Origin: Cheiracanthium punctorium
Taxonomy: Eukaryota > Arthropoda > Arachnida > Araneae > Cheiracanthiidae
Assembly (NCBI GenBank): GCA_038373885.1
Contig: JAWZYV010000091.1
Coordinates: forward strand, 1,302,001 to 1,366,000
DNA: 64,000 bases
Reading direction: 5' to 3'
The notes beneath the pieces are model-generated. The model saw nothing but the letters and a program-made list of their open reading frames with translations, did not search any database and had not been told where the DNA came from. Positions 13,245-23,091 of the stretch are shown here, in pieces. Within the stretch, counting starts at the first letter, position 1; every line of letters begins with the position of its first letter. Made by a program: the position numbers and the translations under genes.

Positions 13245-14282
13245 CATATGGGGGGAAATACCATATTTAAATTTCTCAATAATAGATGAATATTTACGGC
13301 CGTTAGAGCACGAACGAGCAGACAGACAAAACCAAAATCATAAACACTTTCAGCTTTGCTGAACGTGTTAAAAAGTCGATAGTAATTTAACGAAGGCATG
13401 ATCATCGTCCTAAGTCCGATTGGTACGACATTAGTATGAGGATTGTATCGTGCGTTAATTTTTTTGAATAGAAAATGACTATTTTGATAACCTCAGAAAC
13501 TTAAAGATTCACCATAACCAATTTTTAATTATGATATACCTTTAAAAATGTCATTTTAATAGCTTAGTGACATGAACTCGAAAAGTGACTAAAAAATTCG
13601 GGGTGATAGATAACCCATATGACAGTTAGCAGGGGGAGGAGGGAGTTGGGAGTCCTGCCCGAGAAATATACTGTATTTTAGTGTTGTACATCTACCTTAA
13701 GCTGGAACGTAAATTAGTACGGTAACATATATTTTACCGGAGAGTTTGGGGGGGGGCATGGACCCTCCTTGCCCATAGGTATGGGCGCCCATGGATACTG
13801 GGACTTAAAAAGAAGAATTCGAATAATTCAGAATTTAAAATTAGAACCGATTGTAAATTCCCCGTAAACAGTTGTAGGATGCTGTTTGGAGATATTTAAG
13901 TACTGAAAGCGAATGTGTCATATTTGTGATAATACTCCTTAATCAAAGAAGCGGAGGTGATAACGAAGAATTTCGTTATCAGGCAGTAACAAAAATTGCA
14001 GAAATTTTATCGGTTCGTTTTTAAAGGTAAAGTCTCCTGATGTAAAACACAGAAATGCGCTCATCTTTATGAAAATGAGAAGGATCGAGTGAAGGAATGA
14101 ATGAAGGATGAGAAGGAATTCAGAGTGACATGTCTCGTTTTCCTTTGTTCTTAACAACATTTGTCTTTCCATGCTTAAAGTTTTCGAGGTCTTTCTTTTC
14201 GAATTTTGCAATTTTTAACGTTTTCCAACAAAACTGAAAGTGTCAATGACTTCAATTTGTCTGCCTGTCCGTGTTCTGACTG
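13245..14282. other. Unassigned stretch with G-rich patches
   Basis: No gene is seen. 13625-13800 contains G-runs and mirrored GGGCGCCCATGG text typical of hAT MITE edges elsewhere in the window, but I could not find paired ends or a target duplication. The rest is ordinary AT-rich DNA. Confidence 0.35.
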
Positions 14283-14467
14283 CAACAAATCATAGGCGTA
14301 GAGTTATATGGGCTCGTGGGGCTCGAGCCCCCCCCCCAATAAATTGTGAATTGGGGCTGAGCCCACCCGATAATTTACCACTACATACAGAAAACTAATT
14401 TATACTAACATAAAAAAAGTATTTCACGCCCTTTACAAACGTTTAAAAAAAACCTTTACTTGTACTA

Positions 14468-14726
14468 TTTATTTATTTGCCAAGAGAGGACAGCTCGCGT
14501 CACTGAACGTGTCAGAGCTACATATACGTCCTTCCCGGAATTTCCCACCTCATCAGAAGGTGGGGGACGTCTGAATATTGGCACCCCTCGGAAATTGTTA
14601 GCTACCGCCGAGAGGACTTTCGGAACTACGGATTTAACGTGCACGTACTTTAGTGGTGCGCCGGTATTGAACCCGCGACCTTCCGGTTACGAGTCCAACG
14701 CCTTACCCACTGGGCTACCACGTCCC
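14468..14726 (-). mobile_element. tRNA-derived SINE with 12-bp TSD
   Basis: Read on the minus strand, the head (14726 down to about 14655) is tRNA-like: A-box TAGCCCAGTGG (14708-14718) and B-box GGGTTCAATACC (14663-14674), with an anticodon-like CGT suggesting threonine tRNA ancestry. The tail is AAATAAATAAATAG. Perfect 12-bp duplications TTACTTGTACTA flank it (14456-14467 and 14727-14738). It is an RNA polymerase III type retroposon, not a tRNA gene. Confidence 0.85.
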
Positions 14727-15081
14727 TTACTTGTACTAATAAAAATTTTCTTCTTTTGATTTCAATCATGATTTAGTATTCATTGTGACGCCACGTAACA
14801 CACAATGTTGCTAGAAGCTGCCCTCGCCAGGCTCTGGTTAATTAAAATCAGATTATGCAATCGAAAGTATGAAATGAAAAAAAGTTCAGATGCGTCTAAA
14901 ATGCACTTTGTCATCGATTTTTTTTTTTTTTTCTCCTTTGGATTTTTTACGTTGCTTCTATTTTTAACTTATAACATAGTAGGAAGATACTAACATGGAT
15001 ACTTACCTTACATAGGTGTAGAATTCTATGGACCCATAGAGCTCGAGCGTCTCCAACCATTTACACTTATATATAGTAAGT

Positions 15082-15262
15082 CATAGCTGCCAACTACTAC
15101 GGAATATAACTAACCACTTTTTGTAAACAGTATATCTTTAATTATTTTTTTTTCAAAATAGTAACCAGCTCGCGCGCGCAGCACAAAACTTTTGCTTATT
15201 TTAAGCCGAAAAATCATCTAGAAAAAGTGGTTAATTATATTCCATACTAGTTGGCAGCTATG
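15082..15262. mobile_element. 181-bp MITE with ~41-bp TIRs
   Basis: The left arm begins CATAGCTGCCAACTACTAC and the right arm ends GTTGGCAGCTATG, with good inverted similarity over about 41 bp including AACCACTTTTT. The flanks share AGTAAGT, a 7-of-8 target duplication, consistent with a hAT-type MITE. It lies inside the 14291-15518 element. Confidence 0.75.
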
Positions 15263-15284
15263 AGTAAGTTATATGTACATGAAT

Positions 15285-15455
15285 CAGTGGTGTAGCCAGA
15301 AATTTTTCATGGGGGGGGCGGGGTTACGACTTCTGCAACTCACATATATCTATACGGCTGTATGATAAGGGAGTAAGAATATACATTTTGTATGGCAAAA
15401 AATTCCTCATGGGGTGTTATGACCCCCTAACCCCCCCCCCTTGGCTACGCCACTG
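15285..15455. mobile_element. hAT MITE, TSD ACATGAAT/ACGTGAAT
   Basis: A 171-bp element running from CAGTGGTGTAGCCAG to TTGGCTACGCCACTG, flanked by an 8-bp duplication with one mismatch (15277-15284, 15456-15463). Long G and C runs sit just inside each end. 33934-34088 is a truncated copy of the same family in the opposite orientation. Confidence 0.8.
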
Positions 15456-15559
15456 ACGTGAATATATGTAGTTGAGGGGCCCGTCCCCCCCAATAATTTG
15501 GAAAACTTTTCGCTTATGCAACAAATATGCATTAAAATCGATTACTAAGAAAGAGTTAT

Positions 15560-15960
15560 TGTTGTTGTTGTTTTTGATGCCCCCTAACGACCGCAACGGC
15601 GGTGCCTGATCCCCCGCGAAGGGAGGCCATGAGTAGAGGGGGTGCGCCTTCCATTTTGTATGGCCCCAGTGCGAGGAAGTACGATTTAGCCCGTGGTCCC
15701 CTAATTTTGAACCAATTCCAGGGGAGGGACCAACCACTTGAAATCGGCACCCCCAGAGGTATCGTTTAACAACTTGAAGGACATTGAAGTCACGACAGAT
15801 TTTACGTGCACCAGCTCCCATTAGCGTACATGGTCCCACAGTAGTCGAGCCGAGAGGAAGTTGACCTTGCCAAGCACTCTCCAAGCCGGATGCTGCTTCA
15901 CTTACCGTGTTCGAATGGGAACGGAGTTTAGCGCCCAGACCATTGCGGGACACTAAGAAA
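15560..15960. other. GC-rich unassigned block, SINE-like in part
   Basis: This block shares short patches with the body of the SINE at 14468-14726 (GGCACCCC followed by TTTACGTGCAC). A frame of 178 codons runs through it on the minus strand, but it continues into the neighbouring hAT MITE and resembles no protein I know. I treat it as repeat-derived and non-coding. Confidence 0.35.
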
Positions 15961-16034
15961 GTTATACATGTTATAACCCTTTATTGTTCAATGCACAGGT
16001 TGAAAATGGTGTATGTTGCATTTGCACTACAGTA

Positions 16035-16204
16035 CAGGGGCGTAGCCAGGGGGGGGGATATCGGGATATATCCCCCCCCCGAAATGTTTGGATTAGTGAT
16101 GAAATTCCGTCTATTTATACACATATAAGTTCATATCCCCCCCCCCGAAATTTTTTTCCAGGCGCATATCCCCCCCCCGAAAAATTTTCCTGGCTACACG
16201 CCTG
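16035..16204. mobile_element. hAT MITE with TSD CTACAGTA
   Basis: A 170-bp element from CAGGGGCGTAGCCAGG to CCTGGCTACACGCCTG, with perfect 8-bp duplications CTACAGTA at 16027-16034 and 16205-16212. It is rich in G and C homopolymers. This is the best preserved member of the family also found at 5224-5352. Confidence 0.92.
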
Positions 16205-16301
16205 CTACAGTACGTAGTTGCATTTATAGTTACAGTACGTAGTTGCAGTTACAGTACGTAGAGGGCGTTTTGGCTGATACACACAACTGGTATAGACGAA
16301 A

Positions 16302-16467
16302 CAGACGCGTAACTAGAGGGGAGCAAGGTGGGGCATCTGTCCCCAGACGCAGCACCCAAGGGGTGACAAATTGCATATGAAACTTTCCCTCTTGCATTTT
16401 AGCAAATAGGAGGGGGCGCAAAATCTTCCGTTGTTCCCGGGAGCTGAAAACCCTGGCTACGTCTCTG
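16302..16467. mobile_element. hAT MITE with TSD AGACGAAA
   Basis: A 166-bp element from CAGACGCGTAACTAGAGG to CCTGGCTACGTCTCTG, flanked by perfect 8-bp AGACGAAA repeats at 16294-16301 and 16468-16475. A related copy without a clear duplication lies at 28780-28939. Confidence 0.9.
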
Positions 16468-16736
16468 AGACGAAATTGTCAAGAACTTCTAGTCCGTACT
16501 ATTCTAGCTAATCACAGCAGATTGATTAGTTTGTGTAACGAGAAATTATCGTTCGGTACACTCATGCACTAGAATTACCGTTATGAGTCTATCCGCCAGC
16601 GTACGCATCGATTTACAGATATTTTCATCTGGGTACAAGCACCAGCTTATAGAGGAGGATAAAGAAAAGTGGGTAAGTGGGTTCATAAGGGTCTCATTCT
16701 ATGATCTAGCATTTATAGGGAGTACATCTTATAAAT

Positions 16737-18779
16737 AAAAATGAAATTCTGTTTGTTTGTTTGTTTGTGGATTTGATTCGTATACAAATCCACAAAAATG
16801 GACCTATCGGCCTGAAATTTAGCACAGATATGTAAAATAATATAGAATAAATCGTAGTCCACTTTAAAACTTTGAAAGTCCACTCGTTCCCGGAATTGAA
16901 GAGATTTTTTATGCTCTCCACGCAAAAAGCGAGTAGTGAAAAAAGTGTGAAATAAGGATCGTGGTTGCCATGTGTGGCGATTTTGCCGAATAAAATGTTT
17001 TAAATTCTCAAAGTAAAAATAAAAGAATAATAATGATTTTTTTTTTTTTGTTAGTTTATATTCGCAAGTTTTTTTTTTTTTTTTTTTTTTTTATAATATC
17101 GTGTGCATGGGAAATCGGAGCAGGAATGAAATGTTTTATACGCAAAACAATAAGAATTGAAGATTTCCGAGGCTAATAGGTAAATTTTTTTAGTTTGGCG
17201 AAAAAATAAAATGGCTCAAATGCCGATTTTGAGAAAGTGAGTTCTAGCGGTTTGCACAGATTTCGGCTTGGCGCAATTTATTGAGAGCTTAAGGAAATAG
17301 ATTTTTGAAAACAAGGGCAAAGGTTTTATTAGAATACAGCATTAAATTTTAATGATCCGTGAAGAAATAATGCAGTTGTTAAGGGATTTCAAGCGATCTA
17401 TCTCCAAAATTCTCGCCAAATGAGTACATTGATTTAAGTTGGGGGAATTCCGCCAAATTTCAGAAAATTGAAATCTTCTCATTTAGTACATCGGAGTAAC
17501 GATGAATAAAACACGTTATAGTTGATAATTTTAAAAAATTCGGCTGTATTAAGGGATTCCATTTTTCAAATAAAGGCTTGCTTTACTTTTTCGCGGTCGA
17601 ACCATTTCCCATATTGATTGCTGCTAATTCAATGCTTCGAATGATTTCCTGAAAAAACGCTTGAAAAATGGCGTATGTTGGCACTTTGGCGAGGCTTAGA
17701 TTTGAAACTGGATTTTATTTGAGACTGGTATATAAAATAACACTGGTTATACATAAAAATGAATGTTGGTATGTGTTTATGAGGTTGAAAAATCCAGCAC
17801 CGTTGAGCACCGTTGCACCATGAAACTTGGTTCACCTAAGTCTATTATCATGCAGAAGCTTTTTATGCTATCCGTTTTCCTCTAACTTGCCACCAGGTGG
17901 CGCAGCAGAACGTCAAATTCTATTCCGTTTAGCCGTTTACTATGCGAATATCGTCCAACTGATTTCGATGAAATTTGGTACACGTGGATATTAGAACACG
18001 GAGAATATTTTTCAGTATCCATTTTGCTGTAACTTGCCGCTAAATGGCGCTGCAACGCATCAACTTCTATACCGTTCGACCGATCGGCATAAAATTTTAT
18101 TATACTTACACATTTCAGCACGAAGAATATATTCTAACTGTGTTCCTTTTGATGTTACTCACCACTAGATGGCACTGCAATGCATTATTATTTTAACTCG
18201 CCACTAGATGACGCTGCAGCAGGCCAAATTCTTGACCATTCAAACGGTCGCTATGAAAATCAGTATACATAGCTATTGGAACAATGAGAATATTTTGGCG
18301 TTATCCATTTTGCTATAACGCGCCACTTGACGGCACTGTAGCAAATCATTACTTTAATTAACCACTAGATGGCGCTGCAGTGTATCACTTCTTGACTGTG
18401 CAACTGTACGCTATGAAAATAGGTATACATAGATATTTGAACACGGGGAAGAGTTTCGCGTTAGATGTCGCGTCAACACATGAACTTCAGGGCTGTCCAG
18501 CCGATCGTCCTGAAATTTCGTATTCATCGATATCTGAATGCGAAGAATATTTTCGCCGTATCCGTTTTGCTAAAACTCGCCACTAGATTGCGCTACGCCG
18601 CATGGCCTTCTGCGTCGTACAAACGATTGCCTTGAAATTCGGTATGCATGGTTATTGAACACAATATAATGCGATATCCATTTTGCTATATCTGTTTATT
18701 ACAATGAATAGTAATCACCACAAATCGTAATATCAAAAAGTCCATTCATTCCCGTGCGAAGAACGGGTACTTCAGCTAG
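16737..18779 (+). mobile_element. Non-autonomous Helitron, copy 2
   Basis: Same family as 10697-13033: 5' TCTTATAAATAAAAATG after A, 3' hairpin CCCGT/ACGGG and CTAG before T. It lacks the 242-bp 5' duplication and about 30 bp near 18458 relative to copy 1. A T-run at about 17070-17092 looks like microsatellite growth. The CTCF-like phrases are better preserved here (CCACCAGGTGGCGCAG at 17890-17905, CCACTAGATGGCGC at 18362-18375). No protein is encoded. Confidence 0.9.
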
Positions 18780-19419
18780 TAGATTCATAAATTTTAGTTC
18801 CACCAATTATTTTCTACATGCCAATGGAATTTCTTTTCTTTTAATATTATTTTTTTTACCCAGTGTAAAAATCATATAAAACTCAAGCCCTTCTATAAGA
18901 CTGTAACAAATGTGAATTCTACACTGTAGTTTCCCATTTTTTCTAATGAACCTTACCACACCGAGTTCTAAATTCATGTTGAATCATGAATGTGGATTTC
19001 GGTTAAATTTCTGATTTTCGTTCCCCCGCCGCAAAAAATGACAATAAGTCATATATTATTTCATATCAAAGTTACTAATGTGCAAATTTTGCCGTAATCT
19101 GAAGTATAAAATGCACTGTAAACTTCATTTGTGACTCACCTAGCATTATTTCAAAGAATGATGAAATAAAATAGCAACGAAAATTACTGGTAGACTATTT
19201 TGTCCTGACTCATAACATTTGGAGTGAGTATTATTGTGCTGCTGTAGAGAATAAAGCCATTTAACTTACAGAAAAAATTGCTAAACGATTCATTTATTAC
19301 TTATTTGAACCAGCGGTTGGGAAATCTGCGACGAGTTTGGATCTAACCTGTGAAAGTTTCATATTTCTTGGTGTATTTTTCTAATGCTCTTTTAACATAC
19401 TTGCATCATTTCCCCAACC
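18780..19419. other. Gene-free AT-rich stretch
   Basis: I see no gene, repeat end or regulatory site that I can support here. Confidence 0.4.
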
Positions 19420-20590
19420 GGAGTGTCAGCCGGGGAGTAACTGAGCTTCGCTCTTCAGGAGAATATACCACGGAAGCCGGAATTTGACGGGTACGAGAGG
19501 CGGTTGGACTTGGGGGAGATTGTGGGGTCTCTGCTCGTGGCGAACTAACTCCGTACTCTGAATTACTTGGTGAAAGTGGTCTTCAGTCTTACTGAACATC
19601 ATGTTCTAACACTCCAACATCTTTCTACTGTGTCTGTGCCCCCTTGTCCCTCGGATGTTGGTTCTCTGCGCCCTGCGATTCTATGAAGATCGTCTTCGCT
19701 GGTCGTCGTTGCTGATTGTGGGTTCCTGATTGTGAGCTGCCGGCCGTCCTTATTGTGTATGCCCAAGACGTTTCCTGCCTGATGTGACGGTGTATCTTTG
19801 TCTGATGTCTTCCGTGCTGATGTCTGCTCTTCTGCCCTCATCCTGACGGACTCGAGCTCTACAGCGCTACTTGGACGTACTATTCGCCCTTCATTTTCTA
19901 CTGTTCGTGGAGTTATGTCTCGAACTGGCCCATGGACTGAACGAAGCTGATGGAACTTACTTCTTCATGACTGATGGACCTGTTCCAGATGGGACCTGTT
20001 AAAGAATAGCTACAGCCTGATGACACTTGATGTCGTAGCGAGACCCTGGACGGATGCGCTTCGCTGCTTTATGGATGTGTCACCCCTTACGGGACGACGT
20101 AGGGCGCCTTCTCATCTTCCTTGTGGTTTGGTCCTGCTGACGTATACTTCCATCGCTCCAGTCACTCCTGTCCATTGACTAGGACCTTTTTGTTTCTTTT
20201 TTGCCTTCCTGCAACGGCTTCGCATTGCTCCAACTTCCATCATGGATCGCCGAACTTTGTCATCTTTTACTGGTCGCAAATCGAGCAACCTGCCCTGGGA
20301 AGCCCTTCTTAGGGGGGAGGGCAGGTCGATTTCCATTTTCTTACTGCTACTGTTTCCACGCCTGCTGTCTGCCTTGTTCCGGCTTAAGATGCCCGAGCAT
20401 TCCATCCACTCGCACTGTCTGGACTGTTTCTCATTGGGTAGTTCCCTACCCTGTTTTTTCGTGGGCTTGTCCACTTTTTCCCTCTTACATCTCACTGAGC
20501 TATTCGTCAAAGAATCTCTCGTCTTACTAGAGGTTTGGCCGTTGGCCTATAGGTACTCCGACAAATGTACTCTCAGTCAGTCAGTCAGTT
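19420..20590 (+). mobile_element. Candidate 3' end of a LINE with CAGT tail
   Basis: This block is clearly richer in G and C than its surroundings on both sides. It ends in four CAGT units (20574-20589), after which composition returns abruptly to AT-rich. An abrupt start, an untranslatable body and a simple-repeat tail are what a 5'-truncated non-LTR retrotransposon 3' region would show. I recognise no reverse transcriptase motif, so the class is an inference. A 132-codon frame on the minus strand (20112-20510) is lysine/arginine-rich and unlike any family I know. Confidence 0.35.
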
Positions 20591-20599
20591 AACATACTT

Positions 20600-22619
20600 T
20601 CACCATTAGTATATTAAATGATGAAGGTATTTTAATCACAACAGATAACAATTATTGAAGAAATTTATTTGGGTTTTCCTGCTAATACCTCTCTAAACCT
20701 CCTTATATTCAAGATTACATAAAAACAATAATATAATTATTTAATTTAGCATTCCAACTAGCCTAATAAGTGACTAAATTAACCTTTCCCCGGGCTATTG
20801 CTACGCCTTGTCAGTCAATTTTGCTGATTTTTGTGCTTCTAAATTAATATTTGTATCTTTATTTCTTCGAACATTAAATTAGAATGTTGACGCATAGTGC
20901 TAAAGGGGACAAGTATCATTCACATCTATGGATTTTTACAGGAAAAATGATTAATCGTTTGTTAAATTGATGCACGGGCGTTAGCTATAACTTTCACATG
21001 GGTGAGATCCAGTTATTAGGGAGGGTGGGGGCATTCTTTATATAAACTTTTACTGACAGTAAAGCAGAGTTGGGCAAAATACCGAAAGTGTATTGTCGAT
21101 ACAAAATACAAAATAGTACATTGATTCAAGCATTAAAATACAAAATATAAAATACTTCTGGAATTTAAAAAAATTCAAAATACATACACAATACTTGTAA
21201 AAATTTTAAAGGATTTGAATTGTGAAAAAGCTAAATTTTCCACCAAAGATCTAAGTTTATTTTATCTAAATACATTTTAACAAGAATAACAAAAGCAGTC
21301 TTTAATATTTGTATTAAGGAAGAGGTGCTGTTTGTTTTTTTTAAATGTTGCTTTTCAAAATTTTACCTTTATAGCAATAAGATCCGAAACAGACCATTTC
21401 TGAGAAATTGCATTAATACTCAAAACGCAATGAAAACCATACAATTTTAAAATGTGAACAATGAATAGACGTTTGTTTCAAAATCGTTTATAAAAACTTT
21501 AATTTCCAAAAGTCTCAGTGTGTAAAATAAACCTCTACATATAATATTTATTATTTATTGATTTTAGTTGAACGTTTGAATATAAATACTCAGCTAAATC
21601 ACAACCTAAAAAAATTCAAGTTTTGTCTTTCAGTGAGTTTTCAAATTTCTCGTAAATTTAAATATTTTGCATATTATCTAAGTTTTCAGTTTCCATAACT
21701 GACATTACTCCTTAACTTTTTCATTTCCATCTACAGGCAAAATTTGGAAACATTTTTAATTAAGAATTGCACAAAAAGTTTCAAAATCATCTAGAATGGA
21801 AATTTGATTCACCCCATACTATCATGGGAAGCTGTTGCTCTAAAGGTCTGGAATTTGGTGTGTTTTACTCCATATGTAACCGAATGCTCCTTAAAATCCC
21901 TTAAAAAGTCCTCCACTCTAGGCACCCCCCAAGGCTGATAGCCTTCGTTTATCTTTGTCTCTTAACTACATGTCCAAGAATCCATTATACTACTGCAGAA
22001 ATACTGCCAGCCTTATTTTTCTAGAACTTAGCAACACTTTTCAAATTCCCTTAGAATCTAATAAATACAAACCAAAAATATTTTTACTACTTTTGGTTTC
22101 ATATACAGTGGGAATTTACAAGAAACATTCCTAGATCAAATCTACTGCTTGTGTTTTAAACAGGAGTATGAAAGGCTTTTCTTTCCCTTTCCTGTTTAGT
22201 TAAATTTAAAGATTACAAGAGATCCTAACACTTCTTCAGTGACACTTACTACATGTAATTCTGGTGCAGCTCATAAATTACATCAAGGCAGGGGAAAAGT
22301 AAAAATCAGCAATTTTATGATTTTCGTTTGCACATGCTATCTGAGCATTCTGTGGTGTTACGATAAATTTAATGCCAGAATACAAAATGTATTTTTTATA
22401 TTTCGGGTGCCTTCGCGCCCCCTATCTGCTGTCCCTGTTCGTGCCTCTACCAACTGTTTCAACATCCTAGAAAATATAAAACGTCGATAAAATATTCGGG
22501 CTAATTATGGTATTTTTACTCAAATAGCAAATTGTTTCCATTTAGATCTGATTAGTGTACTTTAAAAAACACTTTGTAATAAATAAATCAAAAGGACTAA
22601 GTTTAATTGTTAACAAAAG
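20600..22619. other. AT-rich stretch with a hAT-like end and SINE scrap
   Basis: CAGAGTTGGGCAAAATAC at about 21067 looks like a hAT terminus without a found partner. 21865-21930 resembles the 3' body of the SINE family at 46920-47060 (it shares CCCTTAAAAAGTCCTCC). Nothing else is supported. Confidence 0.4.
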
Positions 22620-23091
22620 TTAACCCTTTGAGGCGCAACCCTTTCCCAATGCTGAAAAAAGGGCAGCCGTTGCCATCGCTCGACTTAACTACCAGCAAGA
22701 TGGCGGACGATCGAAACGTTCATCGCGTGACAGCCAGCTGTCGTCAAAAAAGGGTCTCTAGATCTGTGGCACGCGATGAACGTTTCGATCGTCCGCCATC
22801 TTGCTGGTAGTTAAGTCGAGCGATGGCAACGGCTGCCCTTTTTTCAGCATTGGGCAATCTATCCAGCTGTTCTCGCGTTCTTCCATTTTTCGGCAGATGT
22901 CAGTGCTGTTAAAAACAATCGCGACCATTTATTTACGGGAAAGGACGTGCTAAAAAGTAAAGGATTCTCGTGGATCTATGTCACCCGCAACTATTTTTAT
23001 AGAAATCAAATCTAGTCTTCGTGACTGGCAACAGTCAAAACGTCAGAGTTTGGTATTCGCAGAGCTGGATCACTGCGCGTTAAAGGGTTAA
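22620..23091. mobile_element. TTAA-flanked piggyBac-like MITE
   Basis: Both ends abut TTAA (22620-22623 and 23088-23091). The terminal repeats are CCCTTTGAGGCGCA on the left and CCCTTTAACGCGCA (reverse complement) on the right, 12 of 14 identical. TTAA targets with CCC-starting inverted repeats are characteristic of the piggyBac superfamily. The left half holds an 85-bp perfect inverted repeat with a 40-bp spacer. There is no transposase; a 67-codon frame across the hairpin is incidental. Confidence 0.8.
22645..22854. repeat. 85-bp perfect inverted repeat, 40-bp loop
   Basis: The left arm 22645-22729 and right arm 22770-22854 are exact reverse complements over 85 bp, separated by 22730-22769. 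The arms include CAAGATGGCGGACGATCG and its complement. A transcript across it would fold into a long perfect hairpin. The arms lie inside the TTAA-flanked element, just after its left terminal repeat. Confidence 0.97.

Larger units (their letters stand above)
14291..15518. mobile_element. hAT-like element holding three insertions
   Basis: The start CATAGGCGTAGAGTT and the reverse complement of the end, CATAAGCGAAAAGTT, match at 12 of 15 bases. The element is flanked by CAACAAAT at 14283-14290 and 15519-15526, and the match extends to 10 bases. Inside are a SINE (14468-14726), a 181-bp MITE (15082-15262) and a 171-bp hAT MITE (15285-15455). A second start-like sequence, CATAGGTGTAGAATT, at about 15011 suggests a further nested or duplicated copy, so the exact history is uncertain. 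Confidence 0.55.

Noticed and set aside
13625..13800. Another complete hAT MITE
   Set aside because: G-runs and mirrored text are present, but no pair of termini with a target duplication could be found.
14655..14726. tRNA-Thr gene
   Set aside because: Promoter boxes are present but the stems are imperfect and the unit continues into a SINE body with its own 12-bp duplication.
15417..15953. 178-codon minus-strand open frame
   Set aside because: It runs through a hAT MITE and a SINE-like block, contains an asparagine run from a GTT repeat, and matches no family I know.
20112..20510. 132-codon lysine/arginine-rich minus-strand frame
   Set aside because: Composition reflects the GC-richer block; no recognisable domain and several overlapping frames on the other strand.
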